DNA from: Bacillota bacterium | Lineage (GTDB): Bacteria; Bacillota; Bacilli; Paenibacillales; UBA4045 | Direction: 5' to 3' | Assembly: GCA_023441055.1 (NCBI GenBank) | Contig: JAEZQY010000050.1 | Location: 34,446 to 98,445 of the forward strand | Length of the DNA: 64,000 nucleotides | Shown: one piece after another, positions 1 through 8,250 of the stretch | Layout: each line of letters opens with the position of its first letter | Position numbering within the stretch: position 1 is the stretch's first letter | Notes under the pieces: model-generated | What the model was told of the DNA's origin: nothing | What the model saw: the letters and a program-made list of their open reading frames with translations, nothing else | Database searches by the model: none | Position numbers and translations under genes: made by a program

Positions 1-143
1 TCTCCTCCGAATTAACCGAGATTCTGAAGCTCTCGGATCGTGTGCTAGTGATGTTCGAGGGCCGTATTGTCGGAGAATTACCGGTCGAAGAAGCGACCGA
101 GGAGCGGCTGAGCTACTTGATGGCTGGGGGGACGAGATCATGA
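1..143 (+). CDS. Nucleoside ABC transporter ATP-binding protein, C-terminal end (partial)
   Basis: Only the last 46 codons are in the window, read in the third frame and ending at TGA 141-143. The visible tail contains LTEILKLSDRVLVMFEGRIV, the typical segment after the H-loop of an ABC ATPase, in which a helix is followed by the D-R-V-x-V-M-x-x-G-R-I signature strand. The stop overlaps the ATG of the next permease gene (ATGA at 140-143), so the genes are translationally coupled. From the two downstream permeases it should be the NupO-type ATPase (a double-ATPase protein in that family) that powers nucleoside import. The start, Walker motifs and the usual upstream BmpA-type lipoprotein lie outside the window. 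Confidence 0.85.
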   Translation, partial: SSELTEILKLSDRVLVMFEGRIVGELPVEEATEERLSYLMAGGTRS

Positions 144-1207
144 ACCGAATATCGAAGGCCTTCACCTCTCTGATTCAGCCAATCGCCGCCATTGTGGTTG
201 GTTTGATTGCCGGTTCCATTGCGATCCTGGTTGCAGGCGGTGCCATTGGTGAAACCTATACCGAGATGTGGAAGGGCGCATTCGGCAGCTTCTACTTCTT
301 CACGAACACATTGGCGCGCGCAACGCCGATTATTCTGATCGCCGTCGGCGCGGCATTCGCGTTCCGTTCTGGATTCTTCAATCTAGGATCAGAGGGTCAG
401 ATGGTATGTGGCGGACTGACCGCTGCGCTGACCGGCTTATACTTGCCGGGACCGGGTTGGTTCGTCTGTATCATGGCGATGCTGGCGGGAATTACAGCCG
501 GTGGACTATTCTCCGTACTGGCCGGCTGGCTGGAGCTGCGCTTCCGGGTGAATTTATTAATCTCGACGCTGCTGATGAATTATGTCGCTGTGTTGTTCGC
601 AAGCTATCTCGTGACGCATCCGCTGAAGGATCGATCGGGATCTGCCGCATTATCACAGACGGTTATGCTCGATAACAGCGTATGGCTATCCAAGCTGTTC
701 AAGGGAATGCCAGTTCATCTCGGTTTCTTGATTGCGATCGCGGCAGCTGTGCTGGTCTACTACTTCCTCAAGCGTTCGGTCGCTGGCTATGAGATGCGCA
801 TGCTCGGCGGAAATCCGTTATTCGCTGTATATGGCGGTGTGAATCGCGGATCGATGATGATTCGGGCGATGCTCGCCAGCGGTGGATTGGCGGGGCTGGC
901 AGGAGCGGTAGAGGTGCTCGGCTCACAGTATCGTTATATTGATAATGCGTTCTCCTCCGCTAATTACGCATGGACGGGTATTATGGCCGCTCTGCTGGCG
1001 GGATCGAATCCGCTGGGCGCTGCTGCTGCGGCGCTGTTCCTAGCTGCTCTTCAGACCGGAGGCATGGGAGTTGAGCGCAATACAGAGGTACCGCTGGAGA
1101 TTGGCGCTGTCATTCAGGCTGTATTAATTCTATTCATCTCCGCGAAGTTTACTTGGGCCTATGTGAAGCGCAAGAAGGGAGGCGGAGCAGATGGAACAGC
1201 TGTTTGA
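140..1207 (+). CDS. nupP: Nucleoside ABC transporter permease 1 (NupP/YufP-like)
   Basis: A 355-residue integral membrane protein of the BPD_transp_2 family. After an N-terminal membrane segment (about 13-33) comes the conserved block TPIILIAVGAAFAFRSGFFN followed by LGSEGQM (about 62-88), typical of BmpA/NupNOPQ and ribose-type permeases; many further hydrophobic helices follow, ending in a basic tail. It should form a heterodimeric channel with the next protein, energised by the ATPase encoded just upstream. The ATG sits in an ATGA overlap with that ATPase and the 3' end overlaps the second permease by 17 bases, so this is one operon. The family imports purine and other nucleosides; the nucleoside phosphorylase two genes downstream fits, but substrate specificity is inferred. 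Confidence 0.9.
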   Translation: MNRISKAFTSLIQPIAAIVVGLIAGSIAILVAGGAIGETYTEMWKGAFGSFYFFTNTLARATPIILIAVGAAFAFRSGFFNLGSEGQMVCGGLTAALTGLYLPGPGWFVCIMAMLAGITAGGLFSVLAGWLELRFRVNLLISTLLMNYVAVLFASYLVTHPLKDRSGSAALSQTVMLDNSVWLSKLFKGMPVHLGFLIAIAAAVLVYYFLKRSVAGYEMRMLGGNPLFAVYGGVNRGSMMIRAMLASGGLAGLAGAVEVLGSQYRYIDNAFSSANYAWTGIMAALLAGSNPLGAAAAALFLAALQTGGMGVERNTEVPLEIGAVIQAVLILFISAKFTWAYVKRKKGGGADGTAV

Positions 1208-2114
1208 TTTGGCTTTGTTTAATTCCACGATCCGCGTGCTTACGCCGATTCTGTTAGCGGCGCTGGGCGGCGCGCTCTGCGCGCGTGTCGGCCTGTTCAA
1301 TGTCGGCTTGGAGGGGATGATGCTCGTCGGCGCGTTCACTGCGATCGTCGGGAATTATTATTTTGCCAATGTGGTCGTCGCTGTGCTGTTCGCTGTCGTG
1401 TGCGTGACACTGTTCGCGGCTCTATTCGGCTATCTGAGTATTCATCTGCAAGCGAATGTGATTGTTGTCGGCATCGCGCTGAATTTCCTCGCGCTGGGGC
1501 TGACCACCTTCAGTCTGAGGACGATCTTCGATGTGAAGGGCGCATTCTATGACAGCAAGATGGTCGGGCTGCCGCGTTGGGATATTCCGCTGCTGGGTGA
1601 CATCCCCGTGCTCGGTCCGATCTTGAACGGGCATTCGCCGCTGGTCTATCTGGCATTCGTAATTGTCGGCACGTTGTGGTTCTTCCTCTATCGCACGCGG
1701 ATCGGGTTCCGCTTCCTGGCATCCGGCGAGAATTCGCTGGCAGCTGCCAGTCTTGGGATTAAGGTTCGGCGCTATCAATATGGCGCGGTGCTCGGCTGTG
1801 GTGTATTATGCGCGTTAGCCGGTGCGCAGCTGTCACTCGGTCAGGTTACGATGTTCACGGAGGGGATGACAGGTGGACGCGGCTTTATCGCCCTCGTCGC
1901 GACGATGCTGGGGCAAGCTGGACCACTAGGCGTAATGGCGGCCAGCCTGTTGTTCGGTCTCATGGACGCGGTGAGCATAAGATTGCAGGGTTTATCGCTG
2001 CCGACGCAATTTACGCAGATGCTGCCATATGTCGTGACACTGCTGGCGATGTTCTTATTCAAGGAGAAGGGCTATCAGCAGGATGCGCTGAAGCAGAATT
2101 CGAGTTCAAGATAA
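1191..2114 (+). CDS. nupQ: Nucleoside ABC transporter permease 2 (NupQ/YufQ-like)
   Basis: A 307-residue polytopic membrane protein, second permease of the BmpA-type nucleoside transporter. Near the N-terminus it has TPILLAALGGALCARVGLFN with VGLEGMM, the same motif as its partner, and a conserved glycine-rich stretch GGRGFIALVATMLG late in the sequence. The gene starts inside the 3' end of the first permease (17-base overlap, GGAGGCGGAGCAG upstream as ribosome site), showing coupled translation and equal dosage. Three bases after its stop the ribosome site of the oxidoreductase gene begins, so transcription probably continues. Family assignment is firm; the exact nucleoside range is not visible. 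Confidence 0.9.
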   Translation: MEQLFDLALFNSTIRVLTPILLAALGGALCARVGLFNVGLEGMMLVGAFTAIVGNYYFANVVVAVLFAVVCVTLFAALFGYLSIHLQANVIVVGIALNFLALGLTTFSLRTIFDVKGAFYDSKMVGLPRWDIPLLGDIPVLGPILNGHSPLVYLAFVIVGTLWFFLYRTRIGFRFLASGENSLAAASLGIKVRRYQYGAVLGCGVLCALAGAQLSLGQVTMFTEGMTGGRGFIALVATMLGQAGPLGVMAASLLFGLMDAVSIRLQGLSLPTQFTQMLPYVVTLLAMFLFKEKGYQQDALKQNSSSR

Positions 2115-2126
2115 GAGGTGAATAGG

Positions 2127-2822
2127 ATGAGCAAGCTGGATAAAGCGGAACGTCTGAAGCGGGCGTCGCCGGCTCGGACAGCAGAGGCAACGAACAGCGG
2201 GCTGTCGGACGAAGAGCAGCGCAGACTTCCTCCCGGGCAGACCTGGACGGACAAGTTCCCGATTCTGCATGAAGGGGATGTGCCGCAATATGACATGTCA
2301 GCATGGCGTCTGCGTGTATTCGGCGAGGTGGAGGAGGAACGGACCTTCACCTATGAGGAATTGCTCGCCATGCCAACCGTGCGCGTGAAGACGGATATTC
2401 ATTGTGTCACGCGGTGGTCGAAGAAGGATACCGAATGGGAGGGTATTCTGTTCCGGGATTTCTTGAAGCTGCTGAAGATCCGGGACGAAGCGCGATATGT
2501 GATGTTCCATGCTGATCCGGATTATGAGACGAATGTGCCGATCGAAGATCTGCTGCAGGATCATGTCATGCTTGCTTATAAGTATGACGGCAAGCCATTA
2601 ACGGAGAAGCACGGCTGGCCGCTGCGGACGGTCGTACCGCATCGCTACTTCTGGAAGAGCGCGAAGTGGCTGCGCGGCATCGAGTTTATGAAGGAGGATC
2701 GTCCTGGCTTCTGGGAGCGTAACGGCTTCCATAATGAAGGAGTGCCGCAGCGCGAAGAACGGTTCTCCGGTGAAGCGCTGCCGATTCCTGAGGATGAGTG
2801 GGTTCGGAAGGAATATGATTGA
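2127..2822 (+). CDS. Sulfite-oxidase-like molybdopterin oxidoreductase
   Basis: A 231-residue protein with the oxidoreductase molybdopterin-binding fold of sulfite oxidase/MsrP relatives. The block beginning WRLRVFGEVEEERTFTYEEL, the cysteine expected to ligate molybdenum in VKTDIHCVTRWS (about residue 94), and the C-terminal HRYFWKSAKWLRGIEF are family hallmarks. There is no Tat signal, no haem domain and no dimerisation domain, so it is a short cytoplasmic single-domain form like Bacillus YuiH. The ATG at 2127 is preferred over a GTG nine bases upstream because AGAGGTG precedes it at normal spacing. It lies between a nucleoside importer and a nucleoside phosphorylase with short gaps; no functional link is known, and its substrate is undetermined. 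Confidence 0.82.
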   Translation: MSKLDKAERLKRASPARTAEATNSGLSDEEQRRLPPGQTWTDKFPILHEGDVPQYDMSAWRLRVFGEVEEERTFTYEELLAMPTVRVKTDIHCVTRWSKKDTEWEGILFRDFLKLLKIRDEARYVMFHADPDYETNVPIEDLLQDHVMLAYKYDGKPLTEKHGWPLRTVVPHRYFWKSAKWLRGIEFMKEDRPGFWERNGFHNEGVPQREERFSGEALPIPEDEWVRKEYD

Positions 2823-2870
2823 TTAGGGTTGATTAGTTGGTTGAACAGTAGAAGGGAGCGAAAATACACA

Positions 2871-3599
2871 ATGTTGATGCCGATCTTGCAGGTGCATACT
2901 GAGGACATTCCGGAGTATGCGATCGTGTGTGGCGACCCCAAGCGAGCCGAGCAGATCGCTGGTAAGTTGGAGGGAGCTCGTGAGCTGGCGTTCGCGAGGG
3001 AGTATCGCAGCTTCGTCGGCACATACGACGGCGTTGAGATCGCCGTTGTTAGCCATGGTGTAGGCTGCCCGGGCGCAGCTGTATGCTTCGAGGAGTTGAT
3101 CCGTGCCGGCGTGAAGACACTGATCCGCGTAGGGACAGCGGGCTCCTATCATGCTGATGCACCAGCGGGCAGCCTAGTTGTCAGCACGGCTGCTGTGCGG
3201 ACAGACGGGCTGACTCGTCAGCTGGTGCCGGACGGATTCCCCGCAGTCGCTGATAGTCAAGTGGCGGAAGCGCTTTATACTGCGGCCATGGAACAGTCAG
3301 GCGTGGTGCGCAAGGGGATCACCGTTACATTGGATGTATTCTTCAACGGTGTAGAGGAGGTCCCGCATAAGAAGTATAAAGCGGCGGGCGCCCTGGCCGT
3401 AGAGATGGAAATTGCCGCGCTCTATGTCATCGCGGCAATTCGAGGTGTCCGAGCTGGTGCGATCGTTGCGATAGACGGCTTCGCCGATGCGGACCTAGCG
3501 GCGGATTATGATCCGCATACGAATGTGGTGGCGGATGCCATTGAACGTGAGATTACAGCGGCGCTGCGCGCGATTAAGACGCTGTCGGGTGATCGTTGA
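2871..3599 (+). CDS. Nucleoside phosphorylase (uridine phosphorylase / PNP family)
   Basis: A 242-residue member of the PNP_UDP_1 family, which cleaves nucleosides with phosphate to a base and ribose-1-phosphate. Visible motifs are the phosphate-binding GDPKRAEQIA near the N-terminus, a central RVGTAGSYH, and the ribose-binding AVEMEIAALY (the V-E-M-E form is closer to uridine phosphorylases than to the DeoD form). ATG 2871 is chosen over an in-frame TTG at 2829 because GAAGGGAG stands about ten bases before it; ATG 2877 is also possible. Placement behind the nucleoside importer makes a salvage module: uptake, then phosphorolysis in the cytoplasm. Whether it prefers uridine or purine nucleosides cannot be settled here. 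Confidence 0.85.
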   Translation: MLMPILQVHTEDIPEYAIVCGDPKRAEQIAGKLEGARELAFAREYRSFVGTYDGVEIAVVSHGVGCPGAAVCFEELIRAGVKTLIRVGTAGSYHADAPAGSLVVSTAAVRTDGLTRQLVPDGFPAVADSQVAEALYTAAMEQSGVVRKGITVTLDVFFNGVEEVPHKKYKAAGALAVEMEIAALYVIAAIRGVRAGAIVAIDGFADADLAADYDPHTNVVADAIEREITAALRAIKTLSGDR

Positions 3600-3606
3600 T
3601 CAATCT

Positions 3607-3633
3607 GATTCGCCGAAGCAATCTTGGTGAATC
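3607..3633. terminator. Possible bidirectional hairpin between convergent genes
   Basis: GATTCGCC and GGTGAATC pair (one G-U) across an 11-base loop, between the end of the phosphorylase gene and the stop codon of the convergent SLH gene. There is no clear T-run on either side, so this is a weak terminator call. Confidence 0.35.
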
Positions 3634-4924
3634 ACTGCTCGTCCCCCATCATGACTTGCACGCGCTGACTTTCGGCACCGTTCGAATAATAGGCGATATA
3701 CCAATGGTCCTTCGATGAGAAGGGACTGCCATCATAGAGGAATGCCTCGGTCTGCGCCTTGGCATTCTTCTTGCTGTTGTCGCCGCGGCCGAGATAATGC
3801 TTAGCATCAAGAGAATCATAGATGAGCACATACCCGCTCTCCGGCGCATGGCTCACGAACATCGTATACTTGGTATGCGTAATATCCTTGAGCTCAGGCT
3901 GCTCGGGGTGCGAATTAACGGTGACTGAAGTCATTCTGCTCTCGCGCTTATTGGGTTCTGTGACGGTGATATAGAGATTGCCCGAGGTCAGCCCCTTCTC
4001 GATTGGTACAATAACGGTATGCACATTAGCCGCTCTTGCACCGCCGCTGTTAGTCGTGCTGCCTGTGCTGATTGTGCTGCTCTTCCCTAGTAGCTGCTTG
4101 CCGTCTTCATCTGCATATACCTGAACGGAGGTTGCAGGGATATTGACAGATACTCGCACCTCATCGGTCAGCGCGTAATAATTCCAGACATGAATGCTGC
4201 TTGCTGGTGGTGGAGAGCTAAGCGGGAGATTCATATTAGGGTCAGGTGTTTCCGGGTCGTCAGTGTCATCTGGTTTACTCGTCGTTAGACCATGTGTCTC
4301 ATAGAAATTAAGGCCGCTCGGCAACAGGTAGTTCGTAAAGGCCTGGTCGAGCAAGTAGAACGCGGTCCCACGAGTAATCGACGTATTCTTGTATGCTTGG
4401 ACAGTTTCTTGTGCCATCTCTGACACGAGTCCTGCCGCCACTGCGCTGTTCATGTAATTGTCAGGCCACTTCGAGCTGGACTCTGGCTTCATATTCAGAA
4501 ACTTCATTAGAAAAGCGATCGATTCGGCAGCAGTCAGCTTGCCGTCCGGCGCGAAGCTGCCGTCGGGCTTTCCGACAATTTCTCCGTTCGCTTCCATCAT
4601 CTGCTTGCCTACCGCGATATAGCCGGATGCCCAATGCTGAGCAGTATCGGGGAACGCGGCGACACCCTTGCTCTTGACCGCATCCTCAGCCTTGCCGTAA
4701 GCGCTGACGATGAACGTCACGAACTCGGCCCGTGTGATCGAATCATGGAGTGCAAGGTCGCCATTTAATTTCCCATGGAGCAGATTCATCTCCACAAGCG
4801 CTTCGGCGGACCGTTCGATGGCCGTCTGCTCGATTACAGCATGGGTATGCAATGGCCATGCGGCCAACCATACCATCAATCCCAATAGGATAGGAAGTCT
4901 ATATTTGCGAGTGTGAATGAACAT
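3632..4924 (-). CDS. Secreted S-layer-homology domain protein
   Basis: A 430-residue exported protein. It starts with a signal peptide (basic MFIHTRKYR, hydrophobic core, cut near HTHA about residue 29). Two SLH-type modules follow (about 35-200): one carries SITRAEFVTFIVSAYG and FPDTAQHWASGYI, the next GKPDGSFAPDGKLTAAESIA. A proline-, aspartate- and threonine-rich linker (about 215-235) leads to a C-terminal half of beta-rich character without a recognised enzyme signature. SLH domains anchor proteins to pyruvylated wall polymer, so it is probably surface-bound. AAGGAGGC lies about ten bases upstream of the ATG. The gene stands alone on the minus strand; its specific role is unknown. Confidence 0.82.
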   Translation of the reverse strand: MFIHTRKYRLPILLGLMVWLAAWPLHTHAVIEQTAIERSAEALVEMNLLHGKLNGDLALHDSITRAEFVTFIVSAYGKAEDAVKSKGVAAFPDTAQHWASGYIAVGKQMMEANGEIVGKPDGSFAPDGKLTAAESIAFLMKFLNMKPESSSKWPDNYMNSAVAAGLVSEMAQETVQAYKNTSITRGTAFYLLDQAFTNYLLPSGLNFYETHGLTTSKPDDTDDPETPDPNMNLPLSSPPPASSIHVWNYYALTDEVRVSVNIPATSVQVYADEDGKQLLGKSSTISTGSTTNSGGARAANVHTVIVPIEKGLTSGNLYITVTEPNKRESRMTSVTVNSHPEQPELKDITHTKYTMFVSHAPESGYVLIYDSLDAKHYLGRGDNSKKNAKAQTEAFLYDGSPFSSKDHWYIAYYSNGAESQRVQVMMGDEQ

Positions 4925-5093
4925 GATGATTGTAAGCCTCCTTGGTGAGGACAGGATATAAGACTTATTGCGGCTGTGCGTCGTGTCGTATATGATCTAT
5001 TATACAGGTTTATTCGACTGCTGGCATGTTGAGTCGTTATGCAAGCCGCTAGAATCGATGCTCTGATACTGCAGCCACGGGAGGCATATAACT

Positions 5094-6836
5094 ATGAAAG
5101 TAGACCAGATCAATGTGTTTAATCGTGTGGGTATCCTAACTAAGCTTATCATTCTCTCCATTATACCCGTTATTGCAATCGCTTTCATGTATTATTATTC
5201 GGCTGATGTGATGAATCGGACGACCAATAAGTTGAAGTCAGCCCTCTATGATGAGGCGTATCAGGGAGTAGGTGAAATTCTTAATGCTGATCGCGATTTA
5301 TATCAGAGCTACATAGGATTTCTGTTTCTGGGCACGACACAGGTCAATAATCCGGTTGAGATGGTGCATGAGAATATTGCGCAGGTACACGATCGCGTCG
5401 GACGCTCGAAGCAAATCTATGATTCCAATCGCAGCTTCTTCGAGGGCATTACGTCAGAAGACAATCAATCTATATTCGACTATTACAATGAATTTGACGT
5501 ACGGTTCGCGGAATATGTTGCAATTGTCGAACAGACAATACAGTCAGGCGGGACGTCTGCCGCTGTCTTAAGTAATGCGACAGGAGTCTTCGAATTAGCA
5601 AGAGAGCAGTTAAACGCTATTCAGGATTTGGTTGAGATTGCGACCGTTCAGACGATAGACGAGCAGATGGCTGAGAAGGAGGCCGCCCTCAGTGTAAGCC
5701 TGATTATTATGATCGCGATTGCTATGCTTACCTTCACACTTGCCGCTCTGATCGTCAGATCGATTAGCCAGTCGCTGAGGCAGGTTGTCTCGCGCAGTGA
5801 ACGAATCGCGGAAGGCGAATTGGCCGGCGAGGAGCTACACGTACGAACGAATGATATGATTGGCAAGCTCGCACTGTCCTCCAATCATATGAAGAGAGAA
5901 TTGACCGGTGTAATTGGGCGGATTAAAGCGGAATCTGAACAGCTAGCAGCTACGGCAGAGGAGCTGTCCGTCAGCTCGGAGGAGACTGCGCGCTCTACGG
6001 AACAGATCACACTCACGATTCAAGAGATTGCTTCTGGGACGGAGCAACAGGTGACGGCCGTAGAGCAATCACGTATGGTGGCAGTTGATATGGCGGATTG
6101 GGTAAGGAAAATTTCGGAGAACGTAGAACGGACCGCCCAGTCGTCTCAGCAGGCAGCGACAATTGCCAGTGATGGCAATGCCACGGTTGAGCAAGCCATA
6201 TCGCGAATGCGACTTCTCGATGGCAAGGTGCGCCATGCCGCTGAGATCATGGAACAGCTAGAGACGAAGTCACAGCATATTGATGAGATACTGGGTATGT
6301 TGAATGAGATCTCAGGACAGACGAACCTGTTGGCGCTTAACGCCTCGATTGAAGCGGCCAAAGCGGGGGAGCATGGTCGCGGATTCGGGGTAGTGGCGAT
6401 TGAAGTACGCAAGCTAGCAGAGCGATCGCAGGCTTCCTCGGGTGATATACAGGCGCTGATACAAGAAGTGCAGGTGGAAATTGCGCGACTCGCTCAATCG
6501 CTGGCGGACGGGTTAAGCGCGGCTGAAGAAGGCATGCATGCAGTCGATGTGACCGGACAGGCATTCCGATCGATCGTAGGATCGATTGATGAGGTTGCCG
6601 ATCAGATGAGTGCCGTATCTGAACGCAGCGTACAGATTCAACAGGGAACAGGTCAGATGGTCGATGCGATGGAGCGGGTAGCGTTGCTGACCGAGCAATT
6701 CGCTGGGAATACGCAGACTGTCGCAGCTGCGTCTGAGGAGCAGAATGCCGCTATGGAGGAGATTGGTTCAGCCTCCCAGGTGCTCGCGAGGATGGCGGAG
6801 GACCTATTGCAGGCTGTGAGCAAGTTCAAGCTATAA
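5094..6836 (+). CDS. Methyl-accepting chemotaxis protein
   Basis: A 580-residue membrane chemoreceptor. Transmembrane segments lie at about 14-34 and 200-222, enclosing a roughly 165-residue extracellular helical sensor of the four-helix-bundle type. A HAMP linker follows (SISQSLRQVVSRSERIAEGE), then a long methyl-accepting coiled coil whose hairpin tip has the conserved ISGQTNLLALNASIEAAKAG motif followed by HGRGFGVVA. GGGAGG precedes the ATG. It should signal ligand or membrane state to CheA-CheW and the flagellar motor. No other chemotaxis gene is near, as is usual for dispersed receptors, so the ligand is unknown. Confidence 0.93.
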   Translation: MKVDQINVFNRVGILTKLIILSIIPVIAIAFMYYYSADVMNRTTNKLKSALYDEAYQGVGEILNADRDLYQSYIGFLFLGTTQVNNPVEMVHENIAQVHDRVGRSKQIYDSNRSFFEGITSEDNQSIFDYYNEFDVRFAEYVAIVEQTIQSGGTSAAVLSNATGVFELAREQLNAIQDLVEIATVQTIDEQMAEKEAALSVSLIIMIAIAMLTFTLAALIVRSISQSLRQVVSRSERIAEGELAGEELHVRTNDMIGKLALSSNHMKRELTGVIGRIKAESEQLAATAEELSVSSEETARSTEQITLTIQEIASGTEQQVTAVEQSRMVAVDMADWVRKISENVERTAQSSQQAATIASDGNATVEQAISRMRLLDGKVRHAAEIMEQLETKSQHIDEILGMLNEISGQTNLLALNASIEAAKAGEHGRGFGVVAIEVRKLAERSQASSGDIQALIQEVQVEIARLAQSLADGLSAAEEGMHAVDVTGQAFRSIVGSIDEVADQMSAVSERSVQIQQGTGQMVDAMERVALLTEQFAGNTQTVAAASEEQNAAMEEIGSASQVLARMAEDLLQAVSKFKL

Positions 6837-6874
6837 TCGGAGTATGATCGGCAGCTAACGGTTTGATGCGTTTC

Positions 6875-7080
6875 AGATGTATAAAGTGCAGGTGAAAGAC
6901 TGTTTTATTACCGTAAAGCTGCTCTGACCTGCAGAAAGTGCAGGTCGAGAGGCCAAGGCTGAAGTTTTCGAGATAAAATTGGCAGTTAAGATGTATTTTC
7001 TGCAGGTCTGATGTCAGTATGATGTGAATCATGGGTCATGAGATGTAGCTTCTGCAGGTGACAATGCAACGAATGCAGGT
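6875..7080 (+). repeat. Intergenic repeat, AGATGTA-N5-TGCAGGT at 52-bp spacing
   Basis: A 19-base motif AGATGTA-N5-TGCAGGT occurs at 6875, 6989 and 7041, with a version degenerate in its left half at 6927, giving spacings of 52, 62 and 52 bases; an additional bare TGCAGGT is at 7074. The left half of the 6927 copy (ACCTGCA) is an inverted version of the right half. No gene is recognised in this 310-base gap between the chemoreceptor and the convergent glycosidase gene. The same TGTA-N5-TGCAGG core recurs near 63.6 kb with the same spacing. Confidence 0.75.
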
Positions 7081-7101
7081 CCATTTCGTGCTTCATGCGA
7101 A

Positions 7102-7143
7102 TAAGCCCCCAAGAGGTGCAGAGATGCATCACCTGGGGGCTTA
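7102..7143. terminator. Bidirectional terminator
   Basis: TAAGCCCCC and GGGGGCTTA form the base of a long hairpin (inner GGTGCA / TGCATCACC arms also pair) directly downstream of the stop codon of the minus-strand glycosidase gene. It can end transcription from both sides. Confidence 0.75.
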
Positions 7144-7146
7144 CGA

Positions 7147-8250
7147 TTATGGGGTAACTACGAAGTTAGAGACGACTCTTCGCTGCGACCCGTCCGATGG
7201 GGTGTTCAGCACCTTGCCCTTGTATACGAATGTACTGGACCCGCCCCCATCGAGGTTGTAGGCATCGCGAACATTCCACTCCAACAGCTTGGTCTGCGCT
7301 TCCTCCAGCGTAACACCGCTGCTCTGCTTGGAGCGGCCGTCGATCACGATGAGCAGCAGATCACCGTTGGAGAAGTGCCCGATCAAGGTGCGAGGCTCCC
7401 TCTTATTCCTCCACTTCGAAGGAATGGTCTGCTTCTTGGCATCCTTAAGCAGCGTAGGGACGAAGGAGGCGCCGTACATCACATCAAGCGATTCGATCTC
7501 CTCACGAGTGGTTAGATCACCACCGACTAGATGCCCCTGCTTGTTAATTCCGACGAAGCTAAGCTCTGTGCTGTAGAATGTCTTGATCTCCCCATCGATC
7601 ACAGTGATGCCCATGGGGTATAGCAGTCCGTCCTGTCTGGCGAATCCGCCTGCGTTGATTGCAAGCTCTGCGTCTGTGCGCTTAGCAGCAGCGCTGGTCG
7701 TCTCGCCCTTATGTCCAATTGTATCGCCGGCGAGCACGAGCTTCAGCGCAGATGGGTCATGAAGCTTTATTTTGGCCATATAGCCTCTGTAACCAGCTTC
7801 TTGAAGCGAGAACACCTTAATGGTAGCCTTCGTGCCGAAGGTCTGACCGATCGGCTTACCGAGAATAGTCGCGAGAACTGAATCGAGCACATCCCCGGCA
7901 TCCTTGCTGTGCTCAGCGCTCTCACTCACTGCGGCGTCGACTGCAAGCTTCTGCTCGGCAGCAAGCTGACGTTCATACTCGGCGTCTGCGGCCAGGCTGA
8001 CAAGAACGGCTTGTATATGCGACAGTTCGGACATGTATTGAGTAGCAGCGAGGTCCATTGCGGAATACGTGTTGTCTATGTCAGAGACAGGGATATGCAG
8101 CTGTTCCGCATACGCCTGTTCAGCCGACAGCTGGATGCTTGCCTCGTCGTATGCTGGAGCGAGCTTGTCGTAATACATTGTAAAGCCCGTGAAGAGACCT
8201 GCAATCATAGCCAGAATGAGCAACGATGGAAGGTACACCTTAGTAAACAC
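7147..8250 (-). CDS. Membrane-anchored phosphodiester glycosidase family protein
   Basis: A 367-residue protein with an N-terminal membrane anchor (about 7-26), an alpha-helical region of about 100 residues, and a C-terminal phosphodiester glycosidase domain (NAGPA / DUF2233, about 150-367). Family marks include ELAINAGGFA, the MGITVIDGEI strand, LLIVIDGRSKQSSG and the C-terminal YNLDGGGSSTFVYKG followed by RRVVSN. Members hydrolyse sugar-phosphodiester bonds; bacterial ones act on extracellular wall or exopolysaccharide sugars. Its start overlaps the end of the upstream coiled-coil gene by 11 bases, so the two are co-translated and may form a complex at the membrane. Substrate is unknown. 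Confidence 0.83.
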   Translation of the reverse strand: MFTKVYLPSLLILAMIAGLFTGFTMYYDKLAPAYDEASIQLSAEQAYAEQLHIPVSDIDNTYSAMDLAATQYMSELSHIQAVLVSLAADAEYERQLAAEQKLAVDAAVSESAEHSKDAGDVLDSVLATILGKPIGQTFGTKATIKVFSLQEAGYRGYMAKIKLHDPSALKLVLAGDTIGHKGETTSAAAKRTDAELAINAGGFARQDGLLYPMGITVIDGEIKTFYSTELSFVGINKQGHLVGGDLTTREEIESLDVMYGASFVPTLLKDAKKQTIPSKWRNKREPRTLIGHFSNGDLLLIVIDGRSKQSSGVTLEEAQTKLLEWNVRDAYNLDGGGSSTFVYKGKVLNTPSDGSQRRVVSNFVVTP

